Position numbers and translations under genes: made by a program. A DNA stretch of 26,945 bases from a virus. Below the pieces are notes generated by a model that saw only the letters and a program-made list of their open reading frames with translations, did not search any database and was not told the origin of the DNA. The stretch covers positions 1 through 26,945 of IMG/VR virus record IMGVR_UViG_3300037093_000174; one strand, 5' to 3'. This document shows positions 20,802-26,945 of this stretch, one piece after another. How positions within the stretch are numbered: the first letter of the stretch is position 1; each line of letters starts with the position of its first letter.

Positions 20802-21122
20802 CTAGGCTCCCGGCGTGGCGTCCTGCATCCAGCCGGCCGCGGCCGGGCTGGGGGAGAGGTCGGGCACGCCGCCGAGCCCGGTCAGCACCGCCTCGGCGTC
20901 CACGCCGTTGCGCGGCGCGAACTCGCGAAAGTGGGCGAGCCGCTGCTTGGCCCAGGTGATGTCGCCGGTGCGGTTGTTCAACACGTCGGCCTCGTACCGG
21001 CCGCCGCCGCCGAGCCGGCCGTCGAGTTCTGTCCTGGCGCGCGCGAGCTGGCCGGCGATCTCGCGCAGGGTGGTGATGGCAGCCTCGACGTTGGCGAGGA
21101 CGCGGGGCGGGAGTTGGTCCAT
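20802..21122 (-). CDS. Hypothetical protein, 106 residues
   Basis: The ATG at 21122 has GGGAGG upstream, embedded in the last codons of the preceding gene. The reading is MDQLPPRVLANVEAAITTLR, then IAGQLARARTELDGRL, a helical hairpin, and DITWAKQRLAHFREFAPRNG. The C-terminus is Pro/Ala-rich. No family was recognised. Confidence 0.65.
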   Translation of the reverse strand: MDQLPPRVLANVEAAITTLREIAGQLARARTELDGRLGGGGRYEADVLNNRTGDITWAKQRLAHFREFAPRNGVDAEAVLTGLGGVPDLSPSPAAAGWMQDATPGA

Positions 21123-21123
21123 G

Positions 21124-21321
21124 TCAGCCTCCCGTGGTCCAGAATCGGCTGACAACGCGGCGCAGGGCCACGGCGTCGTGGCCCCAGGCGGCCCCGCGCA
21201 GATGGTCAGGGGCTTGGTCGGAGCGTTTCGTCGCCTCGGTTGCCAGCGCGTCGATCAGGCCCTTGATGCCGTAGGCATCGACCATCGCGGCGAGTTGGTC
21301 GGTTTCGAGTTCGTTCAACAC
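21124..21321 (-). CDS. Hypothetical protein, 65 residues
   Basis: The start is a GTG at 21321 after GGGAGG, which is formed by the end of the DUF3560-like gene. The reading MLNELETDQLAAMVDAYGIK then GLIDALATEATKRSD is helical and acidic. No family was recognised. The same GGGAGGCTGAC junction occurs at its own end. Confidence 0.65.
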   Translation of the reverse strand: MLNELETDQLAAMVDAYGIKGLIDALATEATKRSDQAPDHLRGAAWGHDAVALRRVVSRFWTTGG

Positions 21322-21322
21322 G

Positions 21323-22123
21323 TCAGCCTCCCGCGTTTTCGATGGCGTGCAGCACGAGGTCGGTGTGCATGCGGCCGCTGCCGTTCAGTTGCCGCTGCCA
21401 CGCCCGCTCGGACGGCGCCCAGCGGAAGGCGTGGCCTTTCAGGAGGGCGATCACCGCCGGCGAAGGCTTGCCGGGGAAATGAAGCTGAATCCGCATCGTG
21501 TCCGGGTCCTCGACAACACGCACGTCGCCGACCATGCGCTCTTTGAATTGCAGTTCCGTCGCGCGTTCGAGTTCCGCCACCCGCAGCCGCATGCGGCGAA
21601 TGTTGGCGCTATTGTTGGACAGCAAGTAGGAGGGCAATCCGATCGGACCGCGCTCGCCCCATTGGGGCTTGAACAGTTCCACGATCGTTGCCGCGCCAAG
21701 CCCCATCGCCGCCAGGGCAGCGCGGTCGCCTTTGCGCACGAGGGCATTGATCGCCTTGTATTCGGCCTGCTTCGCCTCGGCCTTCGCGAGCCTGGCCTGC
21801 ATGATCTCGATGCCGTCTGAGTCGGTGGCCAGCACGGCGGTTGACGGTGTGACCGAGGCGATCTCGGCGGCGGCATCTTTCAACTCGATGCCCTTGCGCA
21901 TCGCGTTGTGCATCTTGGCCTGATCGCGCCGCGCGCCTTTCTCGCTGTGATGGCCGACCAGGATGGGCTGGCCCCCGTAGAACCGCTCCGAAATCTGGTC
22001 GGCGCGGCGGAATTGACTGGTGGCTTCGGCGGTGAGCCGATCGGACCGGCTGTCGATCCGGTCCTGGCGATCCGCTCGCCGGTCCGCTTGGGTGCGGCCG
22101 GCGCTCCGGGTGTTGGCAGACAT
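21323..22123 (-). CDS. DUF3560-like protein
   Basis: The product has 266 residues. The segment ERFYGGQPILVGHHSEKGAR followed by RDQAKMHNAMRKG is the signature of DUF3560, found on plasmids and phages. A helical and coiled-coil middle (MQARLAKAEAKQAEYKAINA) follows. The C-terminal part RMRLRVAELERATELQFKER leads to a small beta domain ending HAFRWAPSERAWQRQL. The start is ATG 22123; the longer frame to 22690 would read through another gene. A leader element (22137-22147) precedes it. The biochemical role of the family is unknown to me. Confidence 0.8.
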   Translation of the reverse strand: MSANTRSAGRTQADRRADRQDRIDSRSDRLTAEATSQFRRADQISERFYGGQPILVGHHSEKGARRDQAKMHNAMRKGIELKDAAAEIASVTPSTAVLATDSDGIEIMQARLAKAEAKQAEYKAINALVRKGDRAALAAMGLGAATIVELFKPQWGERGPIGLPSYLLSNNSANIRRMRLRVAELERATELQFKERMVGDVRVVEDPDTMRIQLHFPGKPSPAVIALLKGHAFRWAPSERAWQRQLNGSGRMHTDLVLHAIENAGG

Positions 22124-22136
22124 TTTCGTAATCTCC

Positions 22137-22147
22137 GTGGCAGGATG
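22137..22147 (-). promoter_or_regulatory. Shared leader element, copy C
   Basis: Transcribed strand CATCCTGCCAC, ending 13 bases before the ATG at 22123, with one change from copies A and B. GGAG follows directly and may act as the ribosome site. Confidence 0.4.
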
Positions 22148-22157
22148 GGGTTGGCAG

Positions 22158-22766
22158 TCAGGGCTTGGCGAACTGCCGGTGCAGCGTGTCGAGGCTGGTC
22201 GAGAAACGCCGATCGCCGGCGGCGATGATTGCCCGGCCTGGCTGGTCGGGGTCCGCTCCGACAACCCGGTGCAACTCGCCGTCGATCGTCGCTGTCCGAC
22301 CGGCAAACGCTTCGATCTCCGGGCTGGGGATGGCGGTTGGGAAGGCGAGGCGAGGATGGCCCGGTGGCAGGAGCGGATGCTCGTGCTGCGGCAACGCCTC
22401 GAAGCCGAACTCGGGGACCGGGCGGCCGGTGGCCTTGGCCAGCCACTCGGCCACCAGTGCCCGATGACACCACTTGCCGGTGTTGGGGCGCTCGAAGCAC
22501 AGCAGCACCGGCACGCGGCCGTCGCCGAGGCAGACCAGCGCGTCGGCCACCAGCCGCGGGTCGAGCGGCGCGAGGATCTCCTCGGCGTAGAGCCGGCAGT
22601 ATTCGTCCGTGCCGACCTTGTTGAACCAGGGTCCGGGCGCCAGCGCGCGATACACCCGGAAGCCGGCCGGCGTCCGGCGTGGCGTGCCACGCGAGATGCT
22701 GACCCGCAGATGATCCTCGGGCAGTTGGGTGCCCCAGGCCGAGGTTTTTATGAGAGTCGGTTGCAT
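22158..22766 (-). CDS. DUF488-like protein
   Basis: The product has 202 residues from ATG 22766; AAAAAGG lies upstream. An in-frame ATG at 22886 would add 40 residues but the added part is AT-rich, promoter-like and implausible. The reading HLRVSISRGTPRRTPAGFRV then ALAPGPWFNKV, AEEILAPLDPR, and VPVLLCFERPNTGKWCHRAL then VAEWLAKATG resembles phage and plasmid DUF488 relatives with the conserved C-[FE]-x-CHR segment. The C-terminal 60 residues (HRVVGADPDQPGRAIIAAGD) form a separate beta-rich piece. The family's function is not settled. It is the first gene of the leftward cluster and diverges from the methyltransferase at 23063. Confidence 0.75.
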   Translation of the reverse strand: MQPTLIKTSAWGTQLPEDHLRVSISRGTPRRTPAGFRVYRALAPGPWFNKVGTDEYCRLYAEEILAPLDPRLVADALVCLGDGRVPVLLCFERPNTGKWCHRALVAEWLAKATGRPVPEFGFEALPQHEHPLLPPGHPRLAFPTAIPSPEIEAFAGRTATIDGELHRVVGADPDQPGRAIIAAGDRRFSTSLDTLHRQFAKP

Positions 22767-22803
22767 TAGAAGGGCCTTTTTGTAAGTGGTCTTTAGCAAG
22801 AAC

Positions 22804-22833
22804 ATTGTAGCACAGAGCAACGACTGATGACAG
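22804..22833 (-). promoter_or_regulatory. Predicted leftward promoter for the DUF488-like gene
   Basis: Reading leftward, CTGTCA (22833-22828) and TACAAT (22809-22804) are 18 bp apart, 38 bp before the ATG at 22766. The surroundings are AT-rich. Confidence 0.4.
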
Positions 22834-22860
22834 GGAAATATGCAGTCATACACTGCGGCT

Positions 22861-22889
22861 TTGACATGGTCATAAGTGCGGAGCATCGT
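22861..22889 (+). promoter_or_regulatory. Candidate rightward promoter for the methyltransferase-terminase operon
   Basis: A perfect TTGACA (22861-22866) is followed after 17 bp by CATCGT, a weak -10 box. It is 174 bp before the TTG start at 23063, with no other gene between. The weak -10 suggests an activator or an alternative. Confidence 0.3.
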
Positions 22890-22901
22890 GCCGACGTTTC
22901 C

Positions 22902-22911
22902 GTGGCAGGAA
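22902..22911 (-). promoter_or_regulatory. Shared leader element, copy D, without an obvious gene
   Basis: Transcribed strand TTCCTGCCAC, ending 15 bases before an ATG at 22886. That ATG is in frame with the DUF488-like gene but 40 codons upstream of its likely start. It may be a remnant of a lost gene or mark an alternative start. Confidence 0.35.
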
Positions 22912-23062
22912 ACAATGTTGGTCGGGACGATGCCGGGCGGTCGAGTAAGAGCCGACCTGCCGGTGGCGTCCCGATCAGCTTATCCGCCCCTCGTCTAAGT
23001 CTAGGACCCGCGGCCACTCAGCCGCGTAATCGTGGTGTCAACTCCGCGGGGGCGGTCCAGTT

Positions 23063-24604
23063 TTGAAACTCGACACATTTACCGGCGTGCTGTTCAAGGG
23101 CGGACTGAAGGCGCCGGCTGCGAAGTTCCTCGTCGGTGCGCTCCGGCGATCCCGGGAGCTTGGCGTCACCCGGTTCATCAACCCGTGCGCCGGCGTGTTC
23201 GGACTCGCCCAGGCCGCGGTGTCCGCCGGCTTCGATCCCTCGAAGATCATCACCGGCGATACCGGCCTGGTCTCCGCGATCATCGGCACGTCGATCGCCG
23301 GACGGCCGCTTGCCGACCTCGGCATCCGCTACCTGGACGAACGGCTGGCGCCGGCGGCGGCGTTCGCCGGCACGAAGATCGAGGCGGGCGCGGCGCTCGC
23401 TGCGATCAAGGCGTGCCAATACAAAACCGAAAGCCAGTACACGCGGCTGCTGTTGGAGGACATCACCTCCGATTGGGAACGCGCGGCGTCTGCACTCCAG
23501 GAACAGATCGACGCGAGGGTGACCGCGTTGGACGGCTGCACCTTCGAGATCGAGGATATGTGGGCGCAGATCAAGCAGGGGATTGACGATCCGCACGCGG
23601 CGATCTGCCTTTTCCCACCGGCCTACCGCAAGGGCTATGACCGTATGTTCCCGGTCGAGGGTCGCATCGCCTGGAGCGAGCCGAAGGTCCCGCAGTTCGA
23701 TCCCGCCTTGCAGCCGAAGTTGTACGATATGCTGCGCGATGGCGCCGCGCTGGCGGTGTGGGCGTTCTATGGCGAGTTGCCGGAGGATGGCGCCGATCGC
23801 GCGATTTTCAGCGAGTGGGCGCCGAACCGGAAGGTCCCGCATTATTGGCTGGCGAACCGGCCGGAGGGCTTGCCCAAGGGCGTCCACACGCGCCGGGAAA
23901 CCAAGCTCGGGCCTTCGGAGTTTCCCCTCTGGCCGAATGACCGGGCGGTGACCGCGGATACCGTGGTGCGGTTCGTTGAAACGAGCAAGTCGTGCGCGCT
24001 GTACTATCGCGACCTGTTCGCGCACAAGCTCGGCGTGACGCGGGCCGAGCGGTATTTCCTCGTGCTGCTCGACGGTCACCTGATGAGCGTGTTCGGCGTG
24101 TTCTTCGATCAGGTCGAGCGCGGCGTGTCCGAGATCGTGCATGAAACCTTCGGCTTCACCGTGCCGAACGCGGTTCATGCGAGACTGAGCCGCTTGTTTA
24201 TGATGTTGCTGGTGAGTGGTGACGCGCGGGCCTATTTCCGGTCGATGGTCAGGAACCCGCTGCGATCCGTGAGCAGTCTGCAAACAACCTGCATCGCGCC
24301 GCACCCGGAGGTCAAAACCGACCGGGGCATCCTGAAACTGCGCGAGCGAACGAAGATGCCGGATGGCCGGTTCAAGCTGGTCTATGCGGCGCCGTTCCCT
24401 GACCGCAGCTTTGCCGACCGGGTTGCCGAGTGGCTCAACAAAGACGGCAAGGTGGCGCCACGCGCCCGAGAGGAATTTGATGGCGGAGTTCATAGCGGCG
24501 GTCGGGCCGAACCTGGAGATTTGGAAGGTTCATCCCGAGGAACTCCGCGAGCAGGACGTGAACGCGCGCGTCATGCCGCCGGAAATGCTGGAGCGGCTGG
24601 CTGA
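23063..24604 (+). CDS. Putative antirestriction adenine methyltransferase
   Basis: The product has 513 residues from TTG 23063. The opening GVLFKGGLKAPAAKFLVGAL followed by TRFINPCAGVFGLA (residues 38-49) matches the N-terminus of phage proteins annotated as putative antirestriction adenine methyltransferases, as I know them; NPCAG is the SAM-binding loop. LFPPAYRKGYDRMF (FPPAY at 184-188) stands for the catalytic NPPY motif. Asn is replaced by Phe, which is unusual and may alter activity. Modification of phage DNA against host restriction is the likely role. The last 42 residues overlap the next gene by 125 bp and look like out-of-frame, low-complexity sequence. The natural end is probably near residue 471, so the overlap may follow from loss of a stop. 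It heads the terminase operon. Confidence 0.75.
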   Translation: MKLDTFTGVLFKGGLKAPAAKFLVGALRRSRELGVTRFINPCAGVFGLAQAAVSAGFDPSKIITGDTGLVSAIIGTSIAGRPLADLGIRYLDERLAPAAAFAGTKIEAGAALAAIKACQYKTESQYTRLLLEDITSDWERAASALQEQIDARVTALDGCTFEIEDMWAQIKQGIDDPHAAICLFPPAYRKGYDRMFPVEGRIAWSEPKVPQFDPALQPKLYDMLRDGAALAVWAFYGELPEDGADRAIFSEWAPNRKVPHYWLANRPEGLPKGVHTRRETKLGPSEFPLWPNDRAVTADTVVRFVETSKSCALYYRDLFAHKLGVTRAERYFLVLLDGHLMSVFGVFFDQVERGVSEIVHETFGFTVPNAVHARLSRLFMMLLVSGDARAYFRSMVRNPLRSVSSLQTTCIAPHPEVKTDRGILKLRERTKMPDGRFKLVYAAPFPDRSFADRVAEWLNKDGKVAPRAREEFDGGVHSGGRAEPGDLEGSSRGTPRAGRERARHAAGNAGAAG

Positions 24605-25271
24605 CACCATCCGCAAGGAACAACGCCTCGAAAGCCTGCCTCTCACTGTTAAACGCAAGAACTTCTTTGAGGTCATGTCGGGCCACCATCGCACCCGGGC
24701 GGTGCGCATGGCCGGGCTTACCGAACTGTACGTGCTGGCCGACACGCGGAACCTGACCCGCTCCCAGGTGGTTGCGAAGCAGATCGCGCACAACCGCATC
24801 GCCGGCAGCGACGATCGGGAGACGCTCGCGACGCTGTTCAAGGAGATCAGCCGGATTGACGACATCCTAGAGTCCTACGTGACCGCGGCGGACTTCGGTG
24901 ACATCGCCTCGGCTGACAGCATTTCGATCCCGCCGATCGCGGCCATCCTGCCGTGGTATCTCGTACACTTCGCGTTCCTACCGGCAGCGATCGAGAAATT
25001 TGAACTGCTGGAAGCGCAGATCAAGAAGATACCGAAGGACACCGACCTGGTGGGCGTCGCGTCGGCCGACATCTATCCGCGCTTTGCCGAGGCGGTCGGA
25101 ACCATCACGAAGATCGAGAACGTGCGGGCGATCGGAGCGGTTTTGACTCGGATGATCGACATCGCGCTGGCGCATTTTGCCGCTTTGGAAGGGCCACATG
25201 AAGGGCCGCAAGCCAACGCCGACACACTTGAAGCTGGTAACCGGGAATCCGGGGCGCCGGCCGCTCAATGA
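24480..25271 (+). CDS. ParB-like protein preceding the terminase
   Basis: The product has 263 residues from ATG 24480, preceded by AGAGGA. Residues about 15-90 form a ParB/sulfiredoxin-type domain: VHPEELREQDVNARVMPPEM, LERLADTIRKEQRLESLPL and EVMSGHHRTRAVRMAGL, in which GHHRTRA replaces GERR. LTRSQVVAKQIAHNRIAG resembles the downstream helix pair. The remainder is helical and not recognised. ParB-like proteins beside methyltransferase and terminase genes occur in many phages, with unproven roles; nuclease activity has been proposed for some. It overlaps its upstream neighbour by 125 bp and the small terminase by 74 bp, so translation of the three is probably linked. Confidence 0.8.
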   Translation: MAEFIAAVGPNLEIWKVHPEELREQDVNARVMPPEMLERLADTIRKEQRLESLPLTVKRKNFFEVMSGHHRTRAVRMAGLTELYVLADTRNLTRSQVVAKQIAHNRIAGSDDRETLATLFKEISRIDDILESYVTAADFGDIASADSISIPPIAAILPWYLVHFAFLPAAIEKFELLEAQIKKIPKDTDLVGVASADIYPRFAEAVGTITKIENVRAIGAVLTRMIDIALAHFAALEGPHEGPQANADTLEAGNRESGAPAAQ

Positions 25272-25662
25272 CCGGGAGGCGAAGGTTGCCCCGGCGGTGC
25301 CGCCGCCGCCGGCGCATCTGAACGGCGACGCACTCAAGGAATGGCGGCGCATCACGCGCCTGCTGGCCGAGGCCGGGCTGATGACAAAGCTCGACCTGGC
25401 AATCGTCGCCAGCTACTGCGTTGCGTGGGCGAGGTGGATCGAGTGCGAGCGCGAGGTCACGAGCAAGGGGATGATCCTGCGCTCGCCAAACGGTTTGCCG
25501 ATCTACTCGCCTTACCTGACGATCGCGAACCGGGCGATGGAGCAGTTGCGCCAGTGCGCCGAGCAGATCGGGCTGTCCGGCTCGGCGCGATCGCGAATCA
25601 AGGCTGCGGAGGTGGCGCCGCCATCCGACCCGGCCGAAGACTTCTTGCGTGGCAGGGCGTAG
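25198..25662 (+). CDS. terS: Phage terminase small subunit
   Basis: The product has 154 residues from ATG 25198. MKGRKPTPTHLKLVTGNPGR followed by RPLNDREAKV is the classical N-terminus of P27-type (Terminase_4) small subunits. EWRRITRLLAEAGLMTKLDL and IVASYCVAWARWIECEREV continue it, and PIYSPYLTIANRAMEQLRQC is the usual centre. The small subunit recognises the packaging site on phage DNA and regulates the large subunit. The length is normal. It overlaps the ParB-like gene by 74 bp and the large subunit by 14 bp. Confidence 0.93.
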   Translation: MKGRKPTPTHLKLVTGNPGRRPLNDREAKVAPAVPPPPAHLNGDALKEWRRITRLLAEAGLMTKLDLAIVASYCVAWARWIECEREVTSKGMILRSPNGLPIYSPYLTIANRAMEQLRQCAEQIGLSGSARSRIKAAEVAPPSDPAEDFLRGRA

Positions 25663-26945
25663 GCGGCGGGCGAAGCCGCAAGACACTGTCGAGGCGTACG
25701 CCCGGGCGGTGGTCGAGAACAAGGTGGTCACCGGCCGCCTGGTTCGCCTCGCTTGCGAGCGCCACCTGCGCGACCTGGTTGACGGGCCGGCGCGGGGCCT
25801 GCGCTGGGACCGGGAGACGGCCCAGCGGGCGATTGATTTCTTTCCGGCCGTGCTGCGTCACAGCAAGGGGCAATACGCGGGCCAGCCGTTCAACCTGCTC
25901 GAATGGGAACAATTCGTCGTTGGCTCGATCTTCGGCTGGAAGCTGCTGCTGCCGGACAAGAAGATCGAGGTCAGGCGCTTCCGCACGGCGTTCGTGTCCA
26001 CCGCGCGGAAAAACGGCAAATCGACCATTGAGGCAGGCATCGGCCTCAAGGCGCTGATAGACGAAGGCGAGCCTGGCGCGGAAATCTACTCGGCCGCGAC
26101 GACGCGCGATCAGGCCCGGATCGTGTTCACCGAAGCGGAGCGCATGCGGGCGGGCTCGCCGGCGCTGCGCCGGCGGATCGTCAAGACGACGAACAACCTG
26201 GCGGTCCTGCCGACCGCATCGTGGTTCCGGCCGCTCTCGGCCGACACGTCGACCATGGACGGCTTGAACGTGTTCGTCGCGCTGGTGGACGAACTGCACG
26301 AGCATCCCGACGCCGGCGTGATCGAGAAACTCGACACCGGGATGGGCGCGCGGCTCCAGCCGCTGATGTACGAAACCACGACGGCGGGCGTGAGCCGGAC
26401 TTCGGTCTGCTACCTGCATTGGGATTTCTCGGCAAAGGTCCTGGAGGGCGTGATCCCTCTGGTGACCGCGGATCGGTGGTTCGCCTACGTCGCGACCGTT
26501 GACGAAGGCGACGACTGGCAAGACGAACTGGCCTGGCGCAAGGCCAACCCCTCGCTCGGCGTTGTCCTCCAGATCGAGGACCTGCGCGCGGAGGTCGCGC
26601 TCGCGCTGGAGATGCCGACGCGGCAGAACTCCATCCGGCGCCTGCGGCTCAATCAGTGGACCCAGCAGCTTGTGCGCTGGATCCCGATGGAGGTCTGGGC
26701 GGACGGGGCCGCGCCGATCGACGCGGAGGCGCTGCGGGGCCGGAGGTGCCTCGCGGGCCTCGACCTGGCGCGGATCAACGACCTGTCGTCGCTGGCGCTG
26801 CTGTTTCCCCCGGTGAGTGACGGGGAGAAGTGGAAACTGCTGTGGCGGCACTGGTGCCCGGCCGACAACATCGAAGAACGGTCGCGGCGCGACCGCGCGC
26901 CCTACCAGGTCTGGCGCGACCAGGGCCATTTGATCGCGACCGAAG
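25649..26945 (+). CDS. terL: Phage terminase large subunit (partial, right edge)
   Basis: The frame is open from GTG 25649 to the window edge, 432 codons. The ATPase domain shows Walker A ARKNGKST (119-126) and Walker B ALVDELHE (211-218). YETTTAG is the coupling motif. LAGLDLARINDLSSLALL starts the RNase H-like nuclease domain with its first Asp; the remaining catalytic residues lie outside the window. This is the HK97-like Terminase_1 type that packages DNA into the prohead and cuts it. Upstream GAAGA is weak, so translation probably depends on coupling with the small subunit, which it overlaps by 14 bp. Confidence 0.93.
   Translation, partial: MAGRRRRAKPQDTVEAYARAVVENKVVTGRLVRLACERHLRDLVDGPARGLRWDRETAQRAIDFFPAVLRHSKGQYAGQPFNLLEWEQFVVGSIFGWKLLLPDKKIEVRRFRTAFVSTARKNGKSTIEAGIGLKALIDEGEPGAEIYSAATTRDQARIVFTEAERMRAGSPALRRRIVKTTNNLAVLPTASWFRPLSADTSTMDGLNVFVALVDELHEHPDAGVIEKLDTGMGARLQPLMYETTTAGVSRTSVCYLHWDFSAKVLEGVIPLVTADRWFAYVATVDEGDDWQDELAWRKANPSLGVVLQIEDLRAEVALALEMPTRQNSIRRLRLNQWTQQLVRWIPMEVWADGAAPIDAEALRGRRCLAGLDLARINDLSSLALLFPPVSDGEKWKLLWRHWCPADNIEERSRRDRAPYQVWRDQGHLIATE

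Noticed and set aside
22158-22886. Longer start for the DUF488-like gene
   Set aside because: The added 40 residues come from AT-rich sequence with a promoter-like TACAAT and do not resemble the family; kept only as an alternative because leader copy D lies before it.
23018-24493. Leftward open frame of 491 codons opposite the methyltransferase
   Set aside because: The plus-strand frame has clear SAM-binding and catalytic motifs; the antisense reading is a shadow rich in Arg and His.
25598-26929. Leftward open frame of 443 codons opposite the large terminase
   Set aside because: The terminase frame carries Walker motifs; the antisense reading shows none.
1-26945. Restriction-modification or CRISPR system
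   Set aside because: Two methyltransferases are present but no restriction nuclease, specificity subunit, Cas gene or spaced repeat array was seen.
1-26945. tRNA genes or insertion sequences
   Set aside because: No cloverleaf-like sequence with a conserved T-loop and no transposase or terminal inverted repeats were found by eye.

Overview
The window reads as part of a temperate alphaproteobacterial mobile element, most simply a phage-plasmid. The DNA is very GC-rich. It carries a GcrA-family regulator, a DUF6362-like protein and a DUF6011-like protein, families typical of alphaproteobacteria and their phages; a Rhodospirillales/Acetobacteraceae-type host is my guess, not shown. No rRNA, tRNA, transposase or CRISPR array was recognised.

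Layout. (1) 1-3060, switch region: a ParB-like gene running off the left edge, a CI-like repressor operon (repressor, 23-residue ORF, secreted protein) facing left, and a Cro-like gene facing right. Matching TTAGG-N5-CCTAA type sites sit upstream of the ParB-like gene and between repressor and Cro. (2) 3593-5685, five right-facing genes joined by stop/start overlaps: GcrA-like, a 42-residue membrane peptide, two paralogous zinc-ribbon microproteins and a winged-helix protein that could be a replication initiator. A 416-bp gene-free stretch follows. (3) 6102-9495, maintenance: two small ORFs, a type Ib ParA, a ribbon-helix-helix partner and a HerA/DUF87-like ATPase. Arrays of 8-bp GATAGC repeats in strict register lie in front of parA and behind the partner gene. 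(4) 9578-11309: a DUF6362-like protein, a dif-like site and a XerC/D-like tyrosine recombinase, with further structured repeats to about 11650.

(5) 11801-14697: two unknown genes, an HNH endonuclease and an HK97-type portal protein. (6) 14776-22766: mainly left-facing small accessory genes, including an N6-adenine methyltransferase fused to a ParB domain and DUF6011-, DUF3560- and DUF488-like proteins; several share a leader element in front of their start codons. (7) 23063 to the right edge: an antirestriction-type adenine methyltransferase, a ParB-like protein, the small terminase and the large terminase (cut by the edge), all overlapping.

Together, region 3 would provide partition, region 4 multimer resolution or site-specific recombination, region 1 the lysogeny decision, and HNH, portal and terminase DNA packaging. 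Capsid, protease and tail genes are not in the window, and about 8.4 kb of accessory genes separates portal from terminase. Family names come from reading motifs by eye; no database search was run.
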